DNA of 64,000 bases from Lunularia cruciata (taxonomy: Eukaryota; Streptophyta; Marchantiopsida; Lunulariales; Lunulariaceae), in assembly GCA_948567375.1 (NCBI GenBank), contig OX419760.1, positions 19,778,001 to 19,842,000 on the forward strand. The letters are read 5' to 3'. Below are positions 23,090 through 33,814 of the stretch, piece by piece; position 1 is the stretch's first letter, and every line of letters starts with the position of its first letter. A program made the translations under genes and the position numbers. The notes under the pieces were generated by a model. That model searched no databases. It saw only the letters and a program-made list of their open reading frames with translations, and was not told the origin of the DNA.

Positions 23090-26000
23090 GTACCCATATT
23101 TTTTAATTTTGCATAGTTTTTAGGAAGTTTTGAAGAAGAAGTAAGTTTGTCAAGCCAATGGAGGGCTAAACAGGAAAGAAATAACAAGAAGCGTGTGTTT
23201 GGGCCAAACCCAAAGTAAACTTTGGGTCAAGACCAAAGGACCTGGGATAGATGAGAGAGAAAGACAAAGAAGGGGACTTTGTATTGGGTGGTGTAGCTTG
23301 ATCCAAGGAACCTATAACAAACTTCTTTGAAGTTGGCCAATCAAGAAAGTACACGGGAAGAAAGTAATGACCTCAAGATCAAGAAGTTCTTGATAGTGAC
23401 AAGAAACAACCTCACAAAATTGGTGACTAGAGTGGAGAAAAAACTGAAGAATGAAAAATCAGCATAGGACTATAAAATCAAGATTTTCACAAGGAAGCAA
23501 TGCAATGTCTAGACGCTACCCGTCCCTATTCAGAGTCGACCCAAAGTAATGCAAATTGCAAATCCATAGGAAGATGAGTAGGTTAGGATCTCGAGAATGA
23601 TCTTCCATAAGAAGAGGGTGAGGAAACACACAATGGCTCCAAAAGTGAGTAAGTAGAGTGCAATGAGGGGACTTCCAATTTGTAGATTAGAAGTAGTGGT
23701 ACAGATCAAGGTCTAAGTAAGGCTTTGTATCACATTCCTATTGTAGAACTAGAACTTTAGTTTTCTAGGTTTCATGGTAGAAATCATAGCAAGCAATTGC
23801 TTGGATGGGCCAAAGCATGAGGAGAAGAGAAGAAATTTGGCTCAATGGACTGAGCTGGATTGGAGAATAGTCTTGGAGAGAGAAGCAAGAGAGGTAGGAG
23901 GTACCACCTTCTATTGGAATGTGATGCTTCAGAAGAGACTGCCGAGGTGAAGAACTCGTTCAATCAACCTTGCACCAAGAATGGGTATAAGGTGGATAGT
24001 TATAGAGATCCCAAGCAGAGAGGGATTGTAAGTGCAATGGCAATGTTCAAGCTGGAGCAAACCATCTATGTTATGATGCAACAAGTGGTGTTCTTTCACC
24101 AAATGTTTGCAAGAGAAGTAGTAGATTGGGTGAAATGTCTGCATCAGTGAGTAGGCCAAATGATTTCAGGTTGGAGAATGGATATGCCACCGCATTATTT
24201 TGTGCCCTTTGTAGCTCATTTCTATTTTGGGCTGAACTAACTGACTTTGGAGGAAAGAAACCGAATGCAATCTCACTTTCATCCGGATCTGCGGAAAGAG
24301 GCAGATGCGGATGAACAATATTATATGGAGAGAGTGCGAGATGGGGATGAGTACTACAAGAAGGAGAGAATTGTAGCAATTGACATCATCAGGGCAAGAA
24401 AGAGAACAAAGCTTGAAAGTTGCCTTACGACAGTTCAGCCGTAGAAGGTGCAGAAGCTGAACTCAAAGGCAATGATGGTGAAAATGAAGGAATCAACACC
24501 AAAAGACAACAAAGAGTTCAAAGGAGAAACCAGATCAAAGGGAGAAGCATCAGGAGAAGAAGAAGAGCTCACGCTCCAATGTGAAGACTCAAGTAATGTC
24601 AGTGAAGGCAAGACGGAGGTTTAGCAAACCCAAAGAAAAACGGTGGATACAAGGAAGCCAAGTCCAAAAGTCTCTATGATTGAACAGGGGGTAAGAAGGA
24701 GGAAGAAGGAGTCTTGGCCTGTTCACAAACTACCAAGAGGAAGAACAATGAACACTCAGCCAAGGTGGGGCCCAATAAAGTCACCACAAAAGAGGAGGAG
24801 AGCTCGGATGGAGAAACCTTGAAAGTATGAAGATCGTGACTTTGGGGTAAGGCGCAAGAAGGAGTGTTGCCTGAAGACAAAGGCCAAGCTGATGACAAGA
24901 AGTGAAAGGAGTGGAGTATCTATCAAAAGTCATGTGTCCACTATTGGCATTCCTATAGTAGAAGAAAGTAGAGATTGGTGAATGCTAATCTCAATGTGCG
25001 CAATGAGTTGGCAGTAGTAGAGAAGTGGAGTACGGAAACCTTGTTGTTGAGAAGCAAGCTAATAAGAGTAAAGATCGAAGCCAAAGAACTTTGGGTGGAG
25101 GAGATTCTTTGGAGTAAGCACTCCAAAGTAATGAGGGAGGATTTGGTGAAGTGTTGCAAGGAGGCAAACTAGATGAAAACGTTGGTTGCAGTGTTGAAGG
25201 GAGAAATTGCTAATGCACGAGTAGAGTTAATACACTTGAAGGTGAGTGTAGCGGTAATGGAGCAGGAGTTAGTAAGTCTCAAGAAGAAGGCTATTGAGAA
25301 AAATCAAGCCTAGCAGCAAGAGTTAGCCAAGCATGGTAGAGAAGAAGATTGATTGTGGGATTGTTGAGGGTGGCAAAAGAGCAAATTATTGTGAATTGAT
25401 AGGAGGAGGTGATGAAGGCTAAATTTGAGGACAAGCTCCAGATGTATCCCATTGAGTTGGAGGAAGAAAGAAAGAAGGAGAAGCTCAAGATTGTAGGAGA
25501 AGCCAATGATGTAGTTGGGGTGGTAAATTAGATCAAGCTAATGCCAAGCATGGATGTTGAAGGTAAACTAGAAAAAGCCAGATTGCAAAAGGTTGAAATT
25601 GTTAGTGTAGGAGACATGCAAAAGAAAGGCAAAGGACACAAAGTTGAACAATTGTGTTCAACTTTGTGTTTAGCTTTGTGTTCAACTTTGTGTTTTGTGT
25701 TTGTTTATTAATTTTTCTATGAGAACAAGTAGATAGAAAAATTTTAGAAGTAGGAGACAATGTGTGTCTTAGATTGGATCTTGTTAAGACGGAGTTAGAA
25801 AAACTTCATAGTGAAGTACAAGAATTTAGAAGACTTGAAGTAGAAGAGGTAGGAGTGCAAGTGTCTTTAGATCAGTTATTTGACATACTAGAGAAGAGTG
25901 GGAGTGGAAGATAAAGAATTAGATAAATTACCCACTAGTGCAATTGTAGTTTGTAGTGAAGAAATTGTAGAAATAGAAAAGTTAGGAGTAGAATTCAGTA

Positions 26001-26090
26001 GACCCAAAGATAGGGAAATTCTTGAAGGAACATCTAGCTTGGAAGCCAAAGTTGAAGTTGACATCGGATTGAATTTGTAACAATGTTGAG
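23090..26090 (+). other. Degenerate, coding-like Lys/Glu-rich region
   Basis: Long stretch of purine-rich plus-strand sequence that reads as basic and acidic protein in changing frames: an opening at 23860-24150, LRKEADADEQYYMERV (about 24295-24345), a K/E-rich stretch at 24450-24900, coiled-coil-like sequence (about 24975-25300) and an acidic end at 25898-26080. Stops are frequent. No domain is recognised. It may be an old gag-like or host gene relic, and the composition alone cannot decide. Confidence 0.35.
25640..25700. repeat. Short tandem repeat of GTGTTCAACTTT type
   Basis: The words TTCAACTTTGTGTTT and TAGCTTTGTGTTC alternate about three times, with an inverted copy (AAAGTTGAACAATTG) directly before them, so the piece can fold back on itself. 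Confidence 0.5.
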
Positions 26091-27128
26091 ATTTGAAGAG
26101 GTAGATATGAAGAGATGCCTTGTCATTTTGGATCTGTAGGTAGGAAAAAATGTTGTAGAATGGTATAATTGTAAGTAACTATTGAAGAGCTTAGCCTATT
26201 CAAAGGTGGCATTTTTAGTGTTATGTTGTTCAGTGCTCATACTTTTTTGAGGATAGATAAAGCAAAGTGTTGATTTCAGTGCTCGTTGCTTGAGCTTAAT
26301 TCCAAGTATCAACAATGCATATGTGTTTGTGAGTGTTTGGAGAATTTTGAAGTGAAAGTCAGTGTGTTTGTTGGATATTGGATTCTACAACCTTGATCTT
26401 CATTTTGTGTGTTTGATCTTGAGTGAAGTGCAATCAAAGCAATGCTTGGAAAAATCTGAGAGGAATTGTAGTGTTGGTAGTATTTTGCATTTGTGAGTGT
26501 AGTGCGGTGTTGATGTGAATCAATTTTGATCAAGGAAGTTGTGCTTTCAGTGGAGTGGTGGAAAAAAATTATAAGGCAAAGTCATTTTGCAATGAAGTGT
26601 CATTTTTGGGAAAGACTGAATCATCACAATCAAGATTGTTTGGAAAGATTTGATGGAGTTGTGATTATGGGTGACAAATTGTTATGACGAGATTGCAAGT
26701 CAGTGCTTGTTACTCTCTTCTAGGTGTAGTTTCTACCTGAGAGATTAGAGAAGAACCTAAAAAAAACTAATTTGGTTACTTTGCTTTGTGTTTGACCAAT
26801 TTTGGTAAGTATCTTTGCAAGGACAAACTTTACTTACCTGATTACTGCAAAAGTGATATTTGCTGGGTTGTCACACCTAAACCTTAAGTAACTTAAGAAC
26901 CTTTTTTTGGAAACAAGGAAGATATCATTACTCTCTCCTCATTATCCGACCACTTCATCCTTTCCTAAGAAGATAAATTATTTTTTTCACTATTCTATTG
27001 ATAAATCTCATAGTGATCCCACATTAATTGCATAAATATAAGAGATTAGTGTGAAAAAGACCCCTTGCTACAAAAGCATCATTCCCATGATGCCTAAATC
27101 TATCTAAAACTAGAGCAACTTGGATCCA
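26091..27128. other. Spacer without recognised genes
   Basis: T- and G-rich then AT-rich sequence. No gene or repeat boundary is recognised. Confidence 0.3.
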
Positions 27129-27223
27129 CACTAGGGTTTAGTTTCTACAAGATGAATCTCAAAACCCTAAACCCTAAACCCTAAACCCTAAACCCTAGTT
27201 TCTACTAGGGTTTAGTTTCTACA
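27129..27223. repeat. Interstitial telomere-type repeat in a palindromic setting
   Basis: Five perfect AAACCCT units lie at 27162-27196, the plant telomere unit in reverse. They are flanked by two direct copies of CTAGGGTTTAGTTTCTAC (27131-27148 and 27205-27222), which carry the unit in the opposite sense, so AAACCCTAG (27190-27198) and CTAGGGTTT (27205-27213) form a hairpin with a 6-base loop. Confidence 0.9.
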
Positions 27224-28650
27224 CTATGATCTTTTATTGCATCTCTTAAAGCTTGAAATGAGAACAAGTCCATCCTCATGAGTTGTCTAAATGCACAAGA
27301 AACTAATTCTCAAATAGATTTGAAAAAAACCTTAGAATTACAAGCACATTGAGTCCTATGTTGCAAATATTAAGAGGGATATATGAAATTCCACCACTTA
27401 AATAACAAATTGTATGTGTCATATTGTTAGTCTTCTTCATTCCAAACATCGTTGTCCATCTCATAATCTTCATCAAGATCACTACTCAACATCTTATTTG
27501 TTATTTCTTGAATTCATTTCATGATTTTGTGGTGGAGTAATGAATTGGTACTTGTGCATGGTATTCCCATAAATATGAGAAACTCACAAATTCTATTAGT
27601 CTTAGAGGAGGCATTCACAAGAAAGGAGATTTAGAGATCTATTCTTCTAGGTGTAGACTATTAATGAATGTTTGGTTTGATCTCTTAACCTTTAAGCATC
27701 AATTTCAATTGCTAATTTTGAATATTGATTTCTTAATTCTCTTACCTTGATCTAACACCCACTAATTCATAAATTTTTAGATCAATTTTGATTATATTCA
27801 ATATCCATAACCATAAAAACTCAAGGTGATAATTTTGAACATCCATAAAAAAATTTATGGCAATGGAAAAGGCCTAGTAATTATCTTGTGTATCCTTGTG
27901 TATGTTGTGTATCTCTTGTGTACATTTTTTAGTTTCCCATAAAATATTTTTTATGGATATTTTCAAAGCCCATAAAAGCTAAATCTGAGACTCCCAATTA
28001 TGATAAAAAATAGAGCTCTATTAAAGTACATATTGACAAAAATCTAAGTAAGGACAAATATAGTTCAAATAATACTAAGAGGTTTCAATTGGGGATCTTA
28101 CCAATTTTTATGGATTTCAGCAAGTACTCAGTAATCTTTCAACAAGTAAAACTGACAATTTTTACTTGTTATAGTCTATAACTAGTTTATAAATGCTATT
28201 AAAGTAAAGGTTAGTTTTCATGCAAAACCTTTTGCATATAATATTTGCAAGTGATTTTAAATTCATTCTGGACTATGGAATCCCAATAGGGGTTTTCACT
28301 TTCAGAAATATAAGAGTCTTACAGCTGTGGGACATGTCTTGTTAACTTTCTAGTAGGACCCCCTTAAAATATTGATGATCATTTGTGAACGGTCTGTAAA
28401 GTTTTACAAGAGGCTACAATAGGTAATTACGGGCCATCTCAAAAAAGGAAGTTTGAGTTGAAAGTGGTACTTACAAGTTGTTTTGGGTGGAGGGGGGGTA
28501 AAATGTGAATAAATTGAATTAAGACTCTTAAATGTAAATGAATCTTGAGGTGCAATGTGTCAAAAAATCACAATAGATTCCAATAGCTACATTTTATGAT
28601 CTATTTTTAAAGGCTTGTCCCTCATTAAATTCATTTGCAAGAGATATTCC
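27224..28650. other. AT-rich spacer, nothing recognised
   Basis: No convincing gene. It contains scattered A/T runs and one G-rich patch near 28490. Confidence 0.3.
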
Positions 28651-28663
28651 CAATTGGTCAAAA

Positions 28664-28849
28664 TTGAAGGATGAATCATTGGAAGTAAGGGAGAGGTGTA
28701 AGTCAGCAGAAATTTATTATCAAAAGAAAACTAAAATAAAAAAGCTCAAGATGAAGGTAGAGGTGGAAGAGAGAAAGAAAGCACAAAAGTTAAGATTCAA
28801 AGAAAGACTTGCCAAATCTAGGCAACAATTTGAGATAAATGCACCATAG
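28664..28849 (+). other. Small Lys/Arg/Glu-rich open frame
   Basis: 61 residues, almost entirely charged and helix-forming (EVRERCKSAEIYYQ, KLKMKVEVEERKKAQK). The frame is open just upstream of its ATG, so it may be the end of a longer decayed coding region. It is not recognised. It could equally be a chance frame in purine-rich DNA. Confidence 0.3.
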
Positions 28850-28964
28850 GTAGCAATCACACTCACTTGATTCCACCATTGGTCCCCAAATAGATTTGAT
28901 AGAGCATGATAAAAAATCTTTATTGTAATGTTTAAAATCATGATCAATCAAAAAATTTCATTCC

Positions 28965-29262
28965 ATTGGGTTTGCTTGGATAGTGGAAAAATTTGCCTAA
29001 TTACATAATCCTTGTGGTGGGTTGATGGCCAACTCTACCCACAGTTTTAGTGGGGTTTTCCCACTCAAATCATTGTCCCATTCATACTACCATTGGATTT
29101 GCTTGAGCCTTGATGAGATCACTTGTGCTAGATGGATTCAATGGAGATTGTATGGGTGTGCTCAAAATTGATTGGATTTTCTCCTTGAGATTAGGTTTGC
29201 TTGTATGGGGTGGATTTGCTCAAAATTGGGTTTGCTCTACAATAATTGGATTTTCTCAAATC
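28965..29262 (+). repeat. Degenerate GGRTTTGCTYG repeat cluster 1
   Basis: The word GGGTTTGCTTG or GGATTTGCTTG and variants (GGATTTTCT) recur about ten times at irregular spacing. The same word forms clusters at 45231-45620 (plus) and 47580-47800 (minus). Confidence 0.55.
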
Positions 29263-29344
29263 TATTTGGATTTTCCAATACATTTGCATATCATACATTT
29301 GCAATTCATATTTTATTTGAACATTTTTCGTAAAAGTTTCTAGA

Positions 29345-30470
29345 GAATTTATCACATAAGTAAGCTTTCAAGACATGGAGCATTAATGACTTGTGAAAGA
29401 TCTAAGATTATTTTTAGAGGAGCATAAGTGAAATAAGTGAAATAAGTGAAATCAAGCGGAAATTGTCACATTTGAATCCTCACATCTTGATCATACAAGA
29501 AATATAGTTTGCTAGAGGTCACGTATGAGGTGCTACAATGTATAATATTGGTTTTTATTGAAGGGTTGGTGTGGACCTTGGACTATCATGAGAGAAGAGA
29601 AAAGAAATGAAGTATCTTCAACCAACTCATTTGGACACAAATTTATCAGACTTCACCCACTATCCTAGCAATCTACCCCTATCACTTGGCACATACACCA
29701 AATTTCTTACCTTGCTTTTAATCCAATGCAACAAGAAATATATTAGTCTTAAGAAGTTCCCTCGACATCAATGCAAGAGCAATACATTTAATAGCTCTTC
29801 AAGTTTTAGATAATGAGGTATTTGCCAAAGGATCTTGTGAGGGCTTGTAATTAGTGGACTCAATTATACTTGGTTATGTGCACTCTTGAAGGTAAGCTCT
29901 TCCCATGAAGTTCCATTTCTCCATTGAATCAGATCTAATTATGATCCAACAATGTGAATGGCACCAATAACACTAATCCTACATTCTACTATTGTTGTTT
30001 GGTCAAATTCAAATGTTTGGCAAATGAAGCTTATTTTTGGCTAGAGGATGGAACCACAATTGTAAGACTTTCATCAAAGAGATTCAACATAAACCCAAGA
30101 AGTGTCTTATAGGGTGAGTCACCATTTTGCTAATTGTTATGATCAATAAACATGCATTTTTCAACTTGTGAGAACCAAAAGACTATAGTGACCTTCCCAC
30201 CACAATCCATACATGCTTGAATGTATAGAAATTAAAGATTACAACATTCCACTATAAGCATTTGAAATTGAAAAGATAGTAGAATCATCAACTTCATGAA
30301 TATAAATAAATACACAAGGGTAAAATGTACATGGCATCATCTGACAAATAACTGGCTAATGTGTATCTTCTACAACATGAAGAGGATCACACTTTGGAGT
30401 AGGAAGAGATAGACTCTCTATTCTAAAGCACTCCAAGGCACTCAAGATGTTCAAACAATAGATCTTGTGA
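29345..30470. other. Spacer without recognised genes
   Basis: Minus-strand reading gives a possible decayed protein at about 29970-30260 (LQACMDCGGKVTIVFWF), but I recognise no family. No repeat boundary is seen. Confidence 0.3.
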
Positions 30471-30479
30471 TCCACACTT

Positions 30480-31420
30480 GACTATACCTCCACATCTAGT
30501 ACTACTCCTTGTTGTGCATGGGGGGAAAGAGGTCTTGTAAGGATGCAACTAACAATCATAAGGATCTGCATTGTAAGGTAGAAGACGTCCAGAAGTCCAC
30601 TCATGGTGAAGAAGTTTATAGTTGAGTGTGTGTCCATCTTATATCTATCTAGGAGTGCTTGTAACACATCCCTTAAGTACAGGTCTAAAGAAGTTTGGGT
30701 ATAAGAAGAAGTGAATAGTGGAGGGTGGATAGTACCATGGGGATAGTTCCTACAATAAGGAAGTGTTGCACTATCAATTATGAGTATGTTGTATAATTGC
30801 AAAACTAAAGTAGTAAAAGTAGCTTAAGGTCTAACCATGTAACCTCTTCATGTATTAATATACCCATCCAAGTCACTAAAAAAGGCCATGAGGGTAAACC
30901 ATATATACATTCTGTCTGCCAAGAATCCCGTATCACACAGGGACCAGATGAGGTGCTCTAACTCTATACTAGTACTACCAAACCAAATGAACACTTGGAA
31001 GAACTCTACACAATACTCTATAAACTCCTTAATTCCTGGCTATGGAACATATCAAAAGGAACTCCTACCTCTATGATGTGACCAACCATGTTGATCCACC
31101 AAGGTACACCACTAATGGAAGAGAACATTTCTATCCCACATAAGGTCCACTAAACACCCAACATATGACACCAAGATATTCCTCTTGCTTTCATGAGTAT
31201 AAATTATATGAGGAATTAACTACTTATATTTGATGATGTGCTCTCTTATCATCAAAAGTCATCTCACATCACTTGAGTGTTATAAACATATCCTCAAGCC
31301 AACTCATCCCATGTATGTGCAAAAGCAAGAGGGGAAGCTAGATCATCCAAATGTCTCAATCTCCATGCAATAATGTCTCCACTCTTGGTCATCACTCAAG
31401 GCTCCTCTCTAGGCATACCA
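30480..31420 (-). pseudogene. Unrecognised gene-like repeat, copy 2, 3' part
   Basis: Minus-strand coding-like sequence that continues the copy interrupted by element C. Going downstream it reads MPREEP (about 31400), DLASPLAF (about 31335), then an aromatic stretch EFFQVFIWF and LADRMYIWFTLMAFF (about 30880-31030), then an open 106-residue piece at 30482-30802. MPREEP and DLASP match MPKEEP and DLASP of copy 1 at the same spacing. Several stops and frameshifts. The protein family is unknown to me. Confidence 0.5.
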
Positions 31421-31846
31421 TGTAATAATATGGAGTTTAGTGACAAAGTTAGTAGGGCTAACAAAGTAGCAAATAAGACAAATTAGCCTAGAATATTGTA
31501 GAAGTATCTAGGAAGCTTCTTTGGAAGCTTCTTGGCTAGCTTAGCTTGCACTCCAAGTAAGAAACTTCTAGAAGGAAGCTTCTAGAGACTTCTAACTAAC
31601 TTAGCTTGCACACCAAGTAAGCAGCTCCTAGAAGGAAGCTTCTTGAGAGGCTTCACAATTAACTTGGCTTGCACTCCAAGAAAGCGGCTCAAGGAAGCTT
31701 CTTGAGAAGCTTCTCAAGAGCCTTGTATGATCCCTATAAATACAAGAGCCAAAGCTCATGCTAGACATTTGGAGTTTTCTCACATTCAAGAGTCCCAATG
31801 TGAGTTTCCATTCTTCTATTTCTCTCAATGGTCTTGATCTTTTACA
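31421..31846 (+). repeat. Element C 5' LTR
   Basis: TGTAATAAT...TTTTACA, 426 bp. A TATA box (CTATAAATACAAG) is at 31734-31746. A GAAnnTTCnnGAA array is at 31561-31573, about 165 bp upstream of the TATA box, with more AAGCTTC palindromes between them. Confidence 0.9.
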
Positions 31847-33079
31847 TTGGGAACAAAGCAAGGTTTGAGATGGATGGAATTTATAGACCAATAAATCCAC
31901 TTCCACCAAATCATTGCAATTTTCATGTCCGAGTACTACCCAAACATCATTTCACACAATTCATCACCTCACACTTTGGACAAGATTTTTTGCATATGAT
32001 CACCATATCTGAGGAACCCTTGGTGCTTTCAGTTGTAATTTATGGAGAAGGTGGACGTGTTGCTTCTATGTGTTAATAAATTAAATAGATTAAGGGTGGT
32101 ATGATAGAGTAGCAACCATGGTAGCATGCCAAGGTTATCGTTGTTTTGCAACAACAAATTGAGTTCCTTACTCAATTATTGGATGAACAAGATATTTGAC
32201 GATAAGAACATGTAGAGAGAGTACCAGTTTGAGAAGGAGAAGATCAAATCCAATTCTCTAAACCTAAGGTATTTGAAGGCAAGAATCTCTCAAGTGTAAT
32301 GCAGAATTTTATGTTTGATTGTGAATGTTATTTTGAAGCTACCAATTTGCAAGACGAGCAAAATTAGATTCTCTTGGCTTCTAGCCAATTGGATGGAGTA
32401 GCAAAGCTATGGTGGATATTTTGAGTGGAGCAAGCTGAACAACAAATTGTTGCACCAATCTTGATGTAGGCAGAATTCAAGAGTGCAATAGTTAGTCGGT
32501 TCCAAGCTATAAATGCCACACAAGCTACACAGGATAAGTTGGCAGAGTTGAAATAGATTGGCTCTGTAAGAAGTTACATCACACAATTCTAAAATACCAT
32601 CATGCAAATTCTAAATATACTAGAAGGTGAAGCTTTGTATTGATTTGTGAGGGGCTTGAAGCCAAATTAGAGGTAACCATGCAAGAGCCACAACACTTGG
32701 AAGTTTGCCAAATGGAGTTTGTGGAATAGAACAATCAGGGAAGCAAGAAATCTAAGTAGGAGATTTTGAGCCGCCTACTGGGAGCTTGATTAGTTTCAAT
32801 GGGATTGAAGGATTGACCTATGCAAGTTTGCTTCACTTGCAAGGCAAAATATCTTATCGGGGTTGTAGGATTTTGGTTGATTCAAGAAGTTCAGATAATT
32901 GCATGTCTATGCAAGTAGCAAAGGAATTCAGTATCCCTATCAAGCCAGTAATTAGAAGTAGATTGATGATGGCGGATGGTAGAAAGGGTTTTGCATTCCG
33001 TACCTTACATCCTGTTACCTTCAAGATTGGGAAGGAGTGTTTGGAGTGTATGCGGTTTGTAGTGGCACCTCTACACTAT

Positions 33080-33814
33080 TGTCATACCAAGAGCTAGCCA
33101 TATGATCTAGATGTGAAATTTGGTTTGGTAACATCTAGAATGATGTTATACATGATGGTCAAAATAGATCAGAAATCAATATCACCAAAATAGTATTTCT
33201 ACTAATAGAGCAAAAATCTAAATAAACTTGAGAACCTTAGAACCAATAGCTAGACATATGATTTAAAGGTGAGAATTGGTTTGGTAAAATTTGGAAGGAT
33301 GTTACACATGATGGACTAAACAGATCAGAATAAGGTATCACCAAAAGGGGACTTCTACTAATAGAGTAGGAATCAAAATATGCCTGAAATCTTTGAAGAC
33401 AATTTTGGAGGCTTAAATGGATGAATTAGGCCTAAAAAATGTGCAAATTCCCCCCCCCCCTACTAAGGTAAGGCTGGCCTTCCCTCCCCCTGGTTTGTCT
33501 CATTGAGAGCTTTCAAACGGTACCTTACGTGATTTTGAGACTCCTACAAGAAGATTCTCTAAAAGATTCCCTCTGATCAAAGCTTGTTTGACCAACCTGA
33601 TAGGACCTAGACCGACATATCACCCATCCAAGTAAGTAATCCAAGGGTGGAGCTTGATGACATGGCACCTATCTGTGTGCCTAATCCTATGGTGGAGCTT
33701 CCTTGGAGGAGATCCTCTTTGTCTATATAATAAAGAGAAGGTGTTCCTTTGAGGCACCAAATATTGAGTGTGTAATCTGTGTTTTCTCTCTTCTCTTGTC
33801 CTTGGAGTATTACA
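33080..33814 (+). repeat. Element D 5' LTR
   Basis: TGTCATACC...GTATTACA, 735 bp, with a TATA box (CTATATAATAAAG) near 33724 and a run of C near 33450. Confidence 0.88.

Noticed and set aside
33440-33470. Poly-C run as a possible boundary or quadruplex
   Set aside because: It is part of the element D LTR and recurs, with changes, in the other LTR near 39302; it is a homopolymer run, not a boundary.
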